Part shown: positions 38,235 to 46,598 of the stretch, in pieces
Numbering within the stretch: position 1 is the stretch's first letter
Layout of the letters: every line of letters begins with the position of its first letter
Source: an uncultured Bacilli bacterium
GTDB taxonomy: Bacteria; Bacillota_I; Bacilli_A; RF39; UBA660
Length of the DNA stretch: 64,000 nt
Reading direction: 5' to 3'
Assembly (NCBI GenBank): GCA_934101115.1
Contig: CAKOPW010000001.1
Coordinates: forward strand, 73,545-137,544
Program-made: the position numbers and the translations under genes
The notes under the pieces: model-generated
The model's input: only the letters and a program-made list of their open reading frames with translations
Databases searched by the model: none
What the model was told of the DNA's origin: nothing

Positions 38235-38301
38235 TTTACTAGGAATATCAGTTGTTGAGTGTCTACCTCCATTCTTTATAGAGAGGAGGTTCTTGATATA
38301 T

Positions 38302-38397
38302 ATGGGAAAGAAAGATTTCTTAATCTTAAGCTTGATCATTATAATCATTTTGTTAATAGCCTTACTCTTCATTACTTTGAAGCAGTATCACCTATAA
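38302..38397 (+). CDS. Small hydrophobic peptide, candidate type I toxin, copy 1
   Basis: 31 codons from an ATG with GAGGAGGT upstream. The peptide starts MGKKDFLILS, continues as an almost pure Ile/Leu membrane helix of about 20 residues, and ends TLKQYHL. This is the shape of type I toxins (short, single helix, charged ends), though it is not an obvious member of Fst/Ldr, TxpA or BsrG. The mRNA leader folds: ACCTCC pairs with the SD GGAGGT, closing a 14-base loop, so the start site would be masked. The 5' end (GTTGAGTGTCTACCT) is also complementary, with one mismatch, to a stretch in the 3' UTR (38444-38458), as in known long-range type I mRNA folds. Confidence 0.75.
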   Translation: MGKKDFLILSLIIIIILLIALLFITLKQYHL

Positions 38398-38508
38398 ATA
38401 AAAACGACACTCATCTGCAAAGATAAGTGTCTACAATATTTTCAGGTAGACATTCAACATGCAAAAACTGAATGTTCCCTTTTTTATTGTATGCAATATC
38501 GCATCTCT
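38397..38508 (-). ncRNA. Candidate antisense antitoxin RNA, copy 1
   Basis: Minus strand: TTGCAA (38538-38543), 17-base spacer, TAATAT (38515-38520) predicts a start near 38508. About 110 bases on, the stem GACACTTATCT / AGATGAGTGTC (38406-38431) is followed by GTTTTTATTT, a clear terminator. This RNA covers the 3' UTR of the toxin message without reaching into the coding sequence, as in txpA/RatA and bsrG/SR4 (known systems in Bacillus). Confidence 0.65.
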
Positions 38509-38694
38509 AAATACATATTACTACATATGTTTTTATTTTGCAAGAAAATATATGGTTTTACTATTGTTAGAAGAAACTTATAAAATGCATAAATCTCTAT
38601 TATCTATATTGTAACTTTCGTTCAACATTTAAAAATTTTGTGTTTTCATATTGACGTATTTTTTTGAAATCAAGTTTTACTACACTGCTTATAA

Positions 38695-39465
38695 TTATAA
38701 ATCGTTTTTCGTTATATAATCAGCCAATTTCAAAGCCATATCAAAATATCTGCCATCATGTTGTGTGCCTTTTATTTCTCCAGGAATTTTTCTTTCATCC
38801 CATTCTGGGGCATCTAGTAAATCACCGCTTATAAAAAACGTATAAAGATTTAAATTTCTAAATTGACACATTGCCTCTACTGAAGCACATTCCATTTCCA
38901 CTGATATACACCCATCAGCTTTATGTTTTTCAAAATTATTTTTAGTTTCTCTATAAAAAGCATCGGTAGTCCATGTCTTACCTAAAACATATGGAATATT
39001 ATATTCTTTCATAAAATTAGCAACTATACTATTATTCTTAATTTCAATATAATCTGATGCTTTAGCATAATGATATGATGTTCCCTCGTCTCTATAAGCC
39101 TCAGTAGGAATAATAACCTTGCCCATAGTAATTTCTTTGTTTAAGCATCCTGCTCCACCAAATAAAACATATTTATTAACATTAAGTTCCTGGAATGAAT
39201 CTTCGATTGATCCAACACATGCTGGTCCACCAACGTAAGTTCTAAAAAAAGCAAACTTATGGCCATTATATTCAAGTTCATATATTGGCGTAATCCCAGT
39301 TACAAATTTATACTCTGCAATTTTTACACAATTATAATTATCTAAAATGTATTGCTCAATAATGTTTGAAAATGTAATTATACAAGCATCCACTTTAATC
39401 GCATGTTCTTTTCTTTTTGGATTGATAATTGCTTCTGATTTATCATCAAATGAATTAATTATCAC
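38695..39465 (-). CDS. Uridine phosphorylase-like nucleoside phosphorylase
   Basis: 256 residues from a GTG at 39465, chosen for AAAGGTAGTGAT just upstream; the longer frame has no SD. PNP/UDP family motifs: VGGPACVGSIED (phosphate-binding), YVLFGGAGCL, VIIPTEAYRDEGTSYHY and the purine/pyrimidine site motif SVEMECASVEAM (EMExA-type), then FISGDLLDAPEW. The family splits nucleosides with phosphate to give the base and ribose 1-phosphate. It lies between the two toxin-antitoxin cassettes, alone on the minus strand. Confidence 0.85.
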   Translation of the reverse strand: MIINSFDDKSEAIINPKRKEHAIKVDACIITFSNIIEQYILDNYNCVKIAEYKFVTGITPIYELEYNGHKFAFFRTYVGGPACVGSIEDSFQELNVNKYVLFGGAGCLNKEITMGKVIIPTEAYRDEGTSYHYAKASDYIEIKNNSIVANFMKEYNIPYVLGKTWTTDAFYRETKNNFEKHKADGCISVEMECASVEAMCQFRNLNLYTFFISGDLLDAPEWDERKIPGEIKGTQHDGRYFDMALKLADYITKNDL

Positions 39466-39749
39466 ATAATCACTACCTTTCAAGACAATTATACAGGATT
39501 TTTTATGTCTAATCAAGATTGTGTCTTTCTTGTTTTCAAAGCACAATTGCCCTTGTCAAAAGTATTTATTGTTATGCTTATTATCACACTATTGATCACT
39601 TTACTCATCAATTGAAAAATTAAAACTAAGAATTAATTTTCTTAGTTTTTTCTTGCAAATAATATCGAACATTTGTTATAATTTCACTAGGAACATCAGT
39701 TGTTGAGTGTCTACCTCCATTCTTTATTGAGAGGAGGTTCTTGGTATAT

Positions 39750-39833
39750 ATGGGAAAGAAAGATTTCTTAATCTTAAGCTTGATCATTATAATCATTTTG
39801 TTAATAGCCTTACTCTTCATCACTTTGAAGTAG
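39750..39833 (+). CDS. Small hydrophobic peptide, candidate type I toxin, copy 2
   Basis: 27 codons, identical to copy 1 through TLK, where CAG is replaced by TAG, so it lacks the last four residues QYHL. The hydrophobic helix is complete, so it could still be active. Same GAGGAGGT Shine-Dalgarno and masking hairpin (loop with one base change). Not long enough for usual gene finders. Confidence 0.7.
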   Translation: MGKKDFLILSLIIIIILLIALLFITLK

Positions 39834-39844
39834 TATCACCTATA

Positions 39845-39956
39845 AATAAAAACGACACTCATCTGCAAAGATAAGTGTCAAACCATATTTTGGGTAGACA
39901 TTCAACTTAGCCATACTGAATGTTCCCTTTTTTATTGTATGCAATATTGCATCTCT
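39845..39956 (-). ncRNA. Candidate antisense antitoxin RNA, copy 2
   Basis: Minus strand: TTGCAA (39986-39991), 17-base spacer, TAATAT (39963-39968), then the terminator stem at 39854-39879 with a T run. Same layout as copy 1, but the loop sequences that would first contact the mRNA differ. Confidence 0.6.
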
Positions 39957-40039
39957 AAATACATATTACTACATATGTTTTTATTTTGCAAGAAAATATA
40001 TTATTGTATATTATTGTATACATAAACACCTGCTTGAAT

Positions 40040-41176
40040 TTATTTCTTCAAGTTATCCTTTTTTAAGTTTTCTTGAATAAAAGCATCAAGGTCTTTAAAA
40101 ATCAATTCTTTTTGTATAAATATAGAGCGATGATTTCCTTCATACATTATGGAAGTTGAGTTTAATCCAAGACTCTCGTAAATTTTTTGTTGCTTTATAA
40201 ATCTTTCTTGCACTCTTGTTCCAAGTACTTTATTGATACAATTTACATCTTCGTCACTAAATAAACCATATTTTGCAGTATAATTACCATTTTCATCTAA
40301 AACAAATACTTGGTTTCCATTTTCGTCAATTCTTGGAGTTAAATTACCACATTCGTCCCTATATAGTTCTTCTTCTCCTTTATCATTTATAAAAGTATAG
40401 TTTTCAAAATAAGGTATAGCCGAATCTGATTTATCCGCATCACCAACATAAAAGAAAAAAGATATTTTTTTAAAAGATTCAAAATCAAAATTTGGTAATC
40501 CACTTATTCCTGTTGGGTATTTAAATTCATAACCGCCCATTTCTGAAACTGGCATTGAAATTGCTCCACCTGTCCCACCAGCGATAACTCCTTTTATTAT
40601 TTCTAGGTGTAATAAAGATAAGTGCGAAACAAATTTTGCTCCTTCTGAGTAACCACATAAGGTTGCTTTTTCAGAAACATCTATTTTTTCTGCTTTTAAA
40701 ATATTTACAGCAGTTTCGATTATAGCTTTATGTTGATCAGCCAAGTTTTTATACATATACATATATTTTTCAAAGCGTTTATCATTTCCTTTTAATTCAA
40801 AATCATTCAAAAGGCAATCTCTTCCCAAAAAGTTTGGTCTAAAGTCTTTTAATCTTGGAATATAAGGAATAACCATAGGATTTCCATCATCAACGCATAA
40901 ATGGTAATGAATTGGATCTATTGATCTAAATTTTCTTCTTTCTTCTACATTTTCTTCCTTTGCACAATATATCAATTCTTCCATTGTTGAACAATTTTCA
41001 GAATTATTAGCAGTAAGATTACAAGCATATATCAATTCCGGATTCTCAACTATCGTTTGAGGAATAATTATTATAAACGGAAAATAAAATCCTAATTCAG
41101 GATTAGCTTCCACTTCTATGCAATTTACAACTGCACCTTTAAAGTTCATTTGTTTCATAAAATCATCTACTTTCAT
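40040..41176 (-). CDS. Alpha/beta-hydrolase-fold protein
   Basis: 378 residues. The nucleophile elbow GYSEGAKFVSHL and a following GVIAGGTGG fit the alpha/beta-hydrolase fold; a late Asp (VGDADKSDS) and His (YEGNHRSIF) may complete the triad. No signal peptide. The region between has a charged insertion with two DENGN motifs (IDENGNQVF..VLDENGNY) that looks like a beta-hairpin. Similar to esterase/PHB-depolymerase-like hydrolases in order of motifs; substrate not predictable. It ends near the second TA cassette and faces away from it. Confidence 0.7.
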   Translation of the reverse strand: MKVDDFMKQMNFKGAVVNCIEVEANPELGFYFPFIIIIPQTIVENPELIYACNLTANNSENCSTMEELIYCAKEENVEERRKFRSIDPIHYHLCVDDGNPMVIPYIPRLKDFRPNFLGRDCLLNDFELKGNDKRFEKYMYMYKNLADQHKAIIETAVNILKAEKIDVSEKATLCGYSEGAKFVSHLSLLHLEIIKGVIAGGTGGAISMPVSEMGGYEFKYPTGISGLPNFDFESFKKISFFFYVGDADKSDSAIPYFENYTFINDKGEEELYRDECGNLTPRIDENGNQVFVLDENGNYTAKYGLFSDEDVNCINKVLGTRVQERFIKQQKIYESLGLNSTSIMYEGNHRSIFIQKELIFKDLDAFIQENLKKDNLKK

Positions 41177-41218
41177 AGATGATTATAGCATGCCTCATTT
41201 ATTTTATAAAACTTTTTC

Positions 41219-41244
41219 AAAAAAAGCGATGACCCAAATCATCG
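41219..41244 (-). terminator. Terminator of the frameshifted metallopeptidase-like gene
   Basis: Minus-strand stem CGATGA / TCATCG with a 6-base loop and a T run over the stop codon. Confidence 0.75.
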
Positions 41245-42005
41245 TTTTGTATTAATGCTCTTACTATAGTATTGTTTTATATATTCATAACCTTTTTTGA
41301 TTTTTTCTTCAATTGATATATGCTCAGAATATATTGCTCTCAACTTATCCATCACCAACTCACCATTATCATACAAATCATAAAAAGAATTGTAACCACG
41401 CTCGTTAAAACTAAATTGACTTAGAAATGGTTCATTATTTAGAATTGGATCTGTTACCATTTCGCTATATTGCCAACATAAATGTGGAGAATCAAATTCT
41501 TCTCTTGGTGTATCAGGATATATCTCTTTCCACTTTTCAAACCATGCAAAGTGGAGAGTCTCATGTGCGCATAAATTAACAATCACATTATCAGGAACAC
41601 TATGGAAATCGAAAAAGAGAAACTATCTAGATATCTTGGACATACAGGTAAAATTCCAATTGAAGCATCTATTGTTTTAAATTTTTCTGGAAATTCAACC
41701 TCAAAAAAATCAATTAAGAGTTTAAAATACTTGTCATTAACTTCGTCCCATATTTTACTGCATGTTTTTACTTTGTTTTCAATTACATTATTTAACTTCT
41801 TGTATCTATCACTTAAAACTTTTTCAATTGCTAAAAACACTTCTTCTTTCGGAGAATTCAAATTATACTTTTTTAGTTCTGGAAAAGCTTCTAAAGTATA
41901 ATCATGCAATGATAAGCTTTCTCCATTTTCATAAAAAGCTTCTTTGACAAAATTAATGTTTTCTTTTAAAGTCATCTTTCTAAAAATTATTGTTGGATAA
42001 TTCAT
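41239..42005 (-). pseudogene. Zinc metallopeptidase-like gene split by a one-base frameshift
   Basis: Two reading frames make one protein of about 255 residues. The first (from ATG at 42005) runs to PRYLDSFSFSISI and then off into a stop; the second frame, one base off, contains HSVPDNVIVNLCAHETLHFAWFEKW, with an HExxH-like HETLH. The frames meet at a run of five A (41612-41616, plus strand). One extra base there would give DSFSFFDFHSVPDNV, a continuous protein. It is either a true inactivation, a phase-variable homopolymer, or a sequencing error. The zinc-protease role is inferred from HETLH only. Overlaps the GNAT gene stop by one base. Confidence 0.7.
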
Positions 42006-42634
42006 TATATGCCTCCATTGCCTATTCTTCTATCATACTCTTTTATATAAACAGGAAATTTCTCGTACCATTTCAAAAACTCTTTTTCATCACCAAAAGA
42101 ATATAGTTTATACCCTTCTTTTGTTATGTATTTTTCTTTTAGATCCAAGAAATTTTTTATAAACTTTTGTCCATCAAGTGTTTGACCTTCAGCGCACATA
42201 TTCTTAAAATTTATTCCCCTGCTCATTAAATCGTTAATTTTTTTATTCATTCCTTTTAATAGGTAACTTAAAACTAATTTATCATCTCTATACTTTTTAT
42301 CAATTGCAGCTACAGAAACTAAAAGATTATAGCTATTGTTGTCTTGATAGGCTTCTAAAGATTCATAATTTAACTCAGTATCAGATAGTTCATTTTTCAT
42401 AAAGTCTGTAAATTGTTTATCTGTTAATGGTAACAAAGTTATTTCTCCAATAATACAATCAGAAATTACATCTCTTACAAAAATGTTAATATCTCTATTT
42501 TTACTATCCCATAGCATAACTTGCTCTACACTTGATATTGTTTCTGGTTCTAAATAATCATGTTCTATATTCCAAACATCATCAAAATCTTTTTTTGTAT
42601 GGTTATAAAATTCAATTACATATCTTTCTTTCAT
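42005..42634 (-). CDS. GNAT-like acetyltransferase
   Basis: 209 residues. It has a GNAT-like order: N-terminal mixed part, strand NIFVRDVISDCIIGEITLL (beta 4 with the GE(I/L) signature), a central strand YNLLVSVAAIDKKYRDDKLVLSYLLKGM (acetyl-CoA loop region followed by helix 3), and C-terminal strands with GYKLYSFG. Motif A (Q/RxxGxG/A) is weak here, so substrate or even acetyl-CoA binding is not certain. Overlaps the frameshifted metallopeptidase gene and starts the three-gene unit. Confidence 0.55.
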   Translation of the reverse strand: MKERYVIEFYNHTKKDFDDVWNIEHDYLEPETISSVEQVMLWDSKNRDINIFVRDVISDCIIGEITLLPLTDKQFTDFMKNELSDTELNYESLEAYQDNNSYNLLVSVAAIDKKYRDDKLVLSYLLKGMNKKINDLMSRGINFKNMCAEGQTLDGQKFIKNFLDLKEKYITKEGYKLYSFGDEKEFLKWYEKFPVYIKEYDRRIGNGGI

Positions 42635-42756
42635 ATGGGATTCTCCTTAATCTTTATTTTACCATATTTTATTAGTTCTGCAATTATTATCCATTTATGT
42701 CGAATGTGAAATAACTTTCTTTATATATGATATAATTAATTTTAGAGGTGATACAC

Positions 42757-44382
42757 ATGACAGATATAGAAATAGCTTCTTCATGTAAAATGAAGCTAAT
42801 TAAAGATGTTGCGAATTCTATTGGTATTGATGAGTTAATTGAAAATTATGGAAATTATAAAGCAAAAATAAACTATGATAAAATAAATAATTCTAAAAAT
42901 GGTAAATTGGTTCTAGTAACATCGATACATCCTACTCCATATGGTGAGGGAAAAACTACTTTGTCAATTGGAATAAATGATGCTCTAAAAAAAATTGGTA
43001 AAAATAGTATTGTTGTTTTAAGAGAACCATCACTTGGTCCTACTTTTGGGATGAAAGGCGGCGCTACTGGAGGAGGAAAATCTCAAGTTGTTCCTATGGA
43101 AGATATAAACCTACATTTTACAGGAGATATGCATGCAATAACATCTTGTAACAATTTATTATGTGCGCTTATTGATAATCATATATATCATGGTAATGAG
43201 CTTGAAATAGACCCAAATTCTATTTGTTTTCATAGAACTCTTGATATGAATGATCGTGCTTTAAGAAGAATATCCTTAGATACTCGTAAAGAACGTTTTT
43301 GCATTACAGCTGCAAGTGAAATTATGGCAATACTTTGTTTGGCAAAAAATATGACTGATTTAAGAAAACGACTTGATTCTATTTTAATCGGTTACACTTA
43401 TAATAAAACACCTATTTTTGCTCGAGATTTAAAGGCAACTGATACCATGATGATTCTTTTAAAAGATGCAATGAAACCTAATCTAGTTCAATCCTTTGAA
43501 AACAATCCGGTAATTATCCATGGTGGTCCTTTTGCAAATATTGCTCATGGTTGTAATTCTTATATTGCAACTAGTACTGCTCTTTCATTAAGTGATTATG
43601 TTATTACTGAAGCTGGATTTGGATCAGATTTAGGTGCTGAAAAATTTTTTGATATAAAGTGCCGTTTAGGATTAAAACCTGACTTAGTTATATTAAACTG
43701 TACTGTTCGTGCTTTGAAACATAACGGCTATTGCAATGAAACAGATATTCTTACACAAGATCATAAGTTTTTGAATGCTGGTTTATGTAACCTTGAAGCG
43801 CATATTGATAATCTTAAAAAATTTACAAACAATATTCTTGTAGTTTTAAATCGTTTCAATACTGATACTTTAGAAGAAATTAATATCATAAGAGAATTTG
43901 TTCATGAAAAAAATATTCCTTTTGAAATAAGTGATGCTTATAAAAACGGAAGTGTTGGAGCACTAGAGATTGCTAAAAGAATAGTTGAGCTAACTAACAA
44001 ACCTTCCTCTTTTAAATTTTTATATGATTTAAATGATTCTATTCAAAATAAAATTGAGATTATTTGTAAAGATATTTATCACGCAAAAAATGTTATTTAT
44101 ACAGATGACGCACTTATACAATTAAAAAATATAGAAAACTTAGGATTTAGTAACTTACCAATATGCATAGCTAAAACGCAATATTCTTTTAGTGATGATC
44201 CTAAAAAACTTGGAAATCCAACAAATTATGATGTAACAGTACAAAAATTAGAATTAAAAAGCGGAGCTGGATTTATTGTTTGTTTTTTAGGAAGTATTAT
44301 AGATATGCCTGGCCTTCCTAAACATCCAAATGCACTTGATATGAAAATTGATGATAATTTAAAAATAAGCGGACTATTTTAG
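42757..44382 (+). CDS. fhs: Formate-tetrahydrofolate ligase
   Basis: 541 residues. P-loop region TSIHPTPYGEGKTTLSIG, then LREPSLGPTFGMKGGATGGG, the FTGDMHAI strand, RALRRI, a Trp-less ITEAGFGSDLGAEKFFDIKCR (catalytic core), and the C-terminal GAGFIVCFLGSIIDMPGLPKHP. It makes 10-formyl-THF from formate, ATP and THF. Slightly shorter than the usual 555. The ATG at 42757 is used since AGAGGTG at 42744-42750 is its SD, and the GTG at 42748 overlaps that SD. Single-gene unit on the plus strand. Confidence 0.94.
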   Translation: MTDIEIASSCKMKLIKDVANSIGIDELIENYGNYKAKINYDKINNSKNGKLVLVTSIHPTPYGEGKTTLSIGINDALKKIGKNSIVVLREPSLGPTFGMKGGATGGGKSQVVPMEDINLHFTGDMHAITSCNNLLCALIDNHIYHGNELEIDPNSICFHRTLDMNDRALRRISLDTRKERFCITAASEIMAILCLAKNMTDLRKRLDSILIGYTYNKTPIFARDLKATDTMMILLKDAMKPNLVQSFENNPVIIHGGPFANIAHGCNSYIATSTALSLSDYVITEAGFGSDLGAEKFFDIKCRLGLKPDLVILNCTVRALKHNGYCNETDILTQDHKFLNAGLCNLEAHIDNLKKFTNNILVVLNRFNTDTLEEINIIREFVHEKNIPFEISDAYKNGSVGALEIAKRIVELTNKPSSFKFLYDLNDSIQNKIEIICKDIYHAKNVIYTDDALIQLKNIENLGFSNLPICIAKTQYSFSDDPKKLGNPTNYDVTVQKLELKSGAGFIVCFLGSIIDMPGLPKHPNALDMKIDDNLKISGLF

Positions 44383-44517
44383 CCCGCTTTTCTATTTCTA
44401 TAATTTTTTACTATTTCTTCCGAAGTCTCTCATAAACTAAATATTATAAAAAGAATTACAAATGAAAGAATCACTATTCTAAACACTTTTTTGTAAAGCT
44501 TGTATGATTTAAAATTA

Positions 44518-44681
44518 TTATAAACTACTCTCAACAAATCTTTTTTTGCTATTTATATCAAATAGATCATTTAAAGTAGTGTTATAAAAGTGAATTAGCT
44601 TGTCGACTAACATATATTTCTTTACTTGCTTCGTTTTGACTTATGTTTTTTTAAGTTATTACTAAGCTTTGTGGTATTCAT
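44518..44681 (-). pseudogene. Decayed XRE-family HTH regulator
   Basis: An ATG with AGGTGAT before it reads MNTTKLSNNLKKHKSKRSK, then stops. In shifted frames the sequence continues with SQNEASKEIYVSRQAN (the recognition-helix region of XRE regulators, usually LYVSRQAIS) and then TTLNDLFDIN (usually PSLxxLxxI). These fragments in a row match a helix-turn-helix repressor with at least two frame breaks. No functional product is expected. The region 44383-44517 next to it shows no gene. Confidence 0.45.
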
Positions 44682-44714
44682 AATATTATCACCTATTTAT
44701 ATAGTATCATATAA

Positions 44715-44748
44715 TAAAAAAATAAAAGCAATTGCTAGTTGCTTTTAT
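44715..44748 (-). terminator. Terminator of the LytM-domain gene
   Basis: Minus-strand stem AAAAGCAA / TTGCTTTT with a T run, right after the stop codon. Confidence 0.75.
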
Positions 44749-44753
44749 TAATT

Positions 44754-45386
44754 CTATTTGATTGAAAATATATTTAATGGATCTATGGCTGCTTCATCTG
44801 AGAGAGAATAATCATTATAAACTGCAAAATGTAAACTAGTAAATTCAATTTCTTTATTTTTTCCTATGGTTGCAATTTTGTCTCCTGATTTTACAACGTC
44901 ATTTGGTTTAACAAGGATATCGTTTAGACCACCATAAAGCGTGAAGTATCCATTTGAGTGCTTTATAATAACTACTTTACCATATTTATCTTCAAGCATT
45001 GATAAATTATCAGGCTTTACAACTACTCCGTCATATGCTGAATATACAGGTGAATCAAATTCAATTCCACCAATATCAACTCCTTTATGTTCTGCTCCCC
45101 ATCTCTTTTTAAATCCTGCTATAACAACAAAGGGTTGCTCAGTTGGCCATGTCCAATCATTAATATTAGAAGTATAAGAATAATTAGATTTATGATTAAT
45201 GGTATAGTAATAAGTGATTTTCTTGTTATTAAATATTATAAATGAAAATGATATTAAAACGAAAAAGCTAACAAGTATGGGTTTAAGATAATTCTTACCT
45301 TTTTGATAAACTGTTTTATTAAGAATTTTATTTTCTAAATCTTCATTCATCTCTATTTTTGAATAATATTCTTTTATTTTATTCAT
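44754..45386 (-). CDS. Membrane protein with degenerate LytM (M23) domain, probable anti-sigma partner
   Basis: 210 residues. About 35 N-terminal cytoplasmic residues (KIKEYYSKIEMNEDLENKIL) resemble the start of anti-sigma factors such as RsgI-type proteins. A membrane helix (YLKPILVSFFVLISFSFIIF) leads to an outer LytM domain. The Zn motif HKGVD is present, but the usual YxHL reads YGGL and the HxHxE ending reads SLHFAV, so key histidines are missing and hydrolysis is unlikely. It overlaps the ECF sigma gene by ATGA. A sensor that releases the sigma factor is the most likely job (inference). Confidence 0.68.
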   Translation of the reverse strand: MNKIKEYYSKIEMNEDLENKILNKTVYQKGKNYLKPILVSFFVLISFSFIIFNNKKITYYYTINHKSNYSYTSNINDWTWPTEQPFVVIAGFKKRWGAEHKGVDIGGIEFDSPVYSAYDGVVVKPDNLSMLEDKYGKVVIIKHSNGYFTLYGGLNDILVKPNDVVKSGDKIATIGKNKEIEFTSLHFAVYNDYSLSDEAAIDPLNIFSIK

Positions 45387-45850
45387 TGATTATCACCTTC
45401 CATCATATTTTTTAATTTTTTTCTAGTTCTAGATAATAACACTTTAACATTGACTTCTGATAGCTTCATCATTTCGGCTATTTCTTTTATTTTATATCCT
45501 TCGTAGTAATGTAAAAAAACTATAATTCTTTCTCTTTTATTTAGGTTTGCTATAACATCTAGTAAATCATTATTGCTATCAGATGTTTTTATATCTTTAT
45601 CATCAAATAAAGATACTTTTATTCGCCAATGAGATAAAAATAAACTTTTACATTCATTGATTGTAACTTTAAATAGCCATTTTTTAATGCTGTCTTTATC
45701 AAGTTTTAAAATATCTTTATGTTTATATAATTTAACAAAAACATTTTGAGTTATATCATCAGTATCAGATTTGTTTTTAGTATAACTATAAGCAAGTCGA
45801 TAAACATCATTTTTATATAAATTAAATATTTTTATAAACTCATCATTCAT
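45383..45850 (-). CDS. ECF-type RNA polymerase sigma factor
   Basis: 155 residues. Region 2 carries DVYRLAYSYTKNKSDTDDITQNVFVKLYK with the DDxxQ-type motif, and region 4 has NLNKRERIIVFLHYYEGYKIKEIAEMMKLSEVNVKVLLSRTRKKL. No region 3, so it is a compact group IV factor. It ends with TGA overlapping the ATG of the LytM-domain protein, the usual sigma/anti-sigma gene pair. Its regulon is not visible here. Confidence 0.9.
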   Translation of the reverse strand: MNDEFIKIFNLYKNDVYRLAYSYTKNKSDTDDITQNVFVKLYKHKDILKLDKDSIKKWLFKVTINECKSLFLSHWRIKVSLFDDKDIKTSDSNNDLLDVIANLNKRERIIVFLHYYEGYKIKEIAEMMKLSEVNVKVLLSRTRKKLKNMMEGDNQ

Positions 45851-45904
45851 ATGCTTGTTTCCTCACTTTCAATATAATAACTAATATACCCATTAAAAGG
45901 TTAC

Positions 45905-45934
45905 AAAAAAATTAAACTCACATAAAAATGTGAG
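45905..45934 (-). terminator. Terminator of the P-loop kinase gene
   Basis: Minus-strand stem CTCACAT / ATGTGAG with a 4-base loop and then a T-rich stretch, between the kinase stop and the ECF sigma gene. Confidence 0.7.
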
Positions 45935-45984
45935 CCTAGTATGCTAATTGCTGATTTTTTCAATATCTGTTTTATTCAACAACG

Positions 45985-46542
45985 TTATGAATTATTACCA
46001 ATTTCATCAGCAAGTTTATCAAGTGTTGCTTCTCTTCTATCTTCTCTTGACGTGTTAATTAAAGTAAATCCGTATTTTAGACAATCTTTTTTTAATAACT
46101 CATTTTTTTCTAAAATTTCCTTAACATTTCTTTCTATATCTTCAATGCCTACATAAGCTGGCCAATCAAAAGGTTTAGAATATTTTTTCATGTCTTCTCT
46201 AATATTGGCTTCATCAGCATCCAAATTAGCTAAAAAATAAATTTCCACTTTATCCTTATATTCAAACATAGATAATTGTTTAGGTGTAAAAATATATTCA
46301 TAAATTGTGCTTACTCCATAATTCTTGGCATCATCTAAACTCCTTCTTGCCATTTCATTTAATAATGTAACATATTTATCATCATTATGATCTTGTAAAA
46401 CCTTAAAAGATTCTTCAAGTGAATCTAATAACATATCAAAATTATAGTAATTAAAATTGTATTTTTGATGAAGTTTCATTGTAAGTGTTGTTTTACCAGC
46501 TCTCTTGTTTCCAGCAATAATTACTACTTTTCCATTTTTCAT
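45985..46542 (-). CDS. P-loop NTPase, kinase-like
   Basis: 185 residues starting with a Walker A GNKRAGKTTLTMKL. The fold order suggests a nucleotide/sugar kinase or zeta-toxin-like P-loop protein: YYNFDMLLDSLEES (substrate Asp), a mid-section with VSTIYEYIF, and a C-terminal RNVKEILEKNELLKKDCLKYGFTLINTSREDR helix-strand. The Asp in NFDML is where small kinases carry the catalytic base. Substrate not known. It stands alone with its own terminator. Confidence 0.6.
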   Translation of the reverse strand: MKNGKVVIIAGNKRAGKTTLTMKLHQKYNFNYYNFDMLLDSLEESFKVLQDHNDDKYVTLLNEMARRSLDDAKNYGVSTIYEYIFTPKQLSMFEYKDKVEIYFLANLDADEANIREDMKKYSKPFDWPAYVGIEDIERNVKEILEKNELLKKDCLKYGFTLINTSREDRREATLDKLADEIGNNS

Positions 46543-46598
46543 TAAATCACTTCCATAACTTAATTATAACTAATAAAGCGTTTTTATTAAAGAAAAAC

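Larger units (their letters stand above)
38162..38553 (+). repeat. 392-bp type I toxin-antitoxin cassette, copy 1
   Basis: Direct repeat of 39610-40001, with near-identical sequence over the full length apart from two short segments. It contains, in order: the tRNA terminator hairpin, toxin promoter, a leader hairpin masking the SD, a small hydrophobic ORF, the antisense RNA terminator, toxin terminator, and antisense promoter on the other strand. It starts at the CCA end of tRNA-His. Confidence 0.85.
39610..40001 (+). repeat. 392-bp type I toxin-antitoxin cassette, copy 2
   Basis: Second copy of 38162-38553, beginning ATTGAAAAATTAAAACTAAG. The leader, SD-masking hairpin, promoter and antisense signals are all kept. 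It differs most in two short segments of the 3' UTR: the spacer after the antisense terminator stem and the loop of the toxin terminator. It also has a TAG in the toxin's codon 28. Confidence 0.85.

Noticed and set aside
39626..39823. 65-codon minus-strand frame over cassette 2
   Set aside because: It runs antisense to the toxin leader and ORF, lacks an SD, and is not kept in cassette 1.
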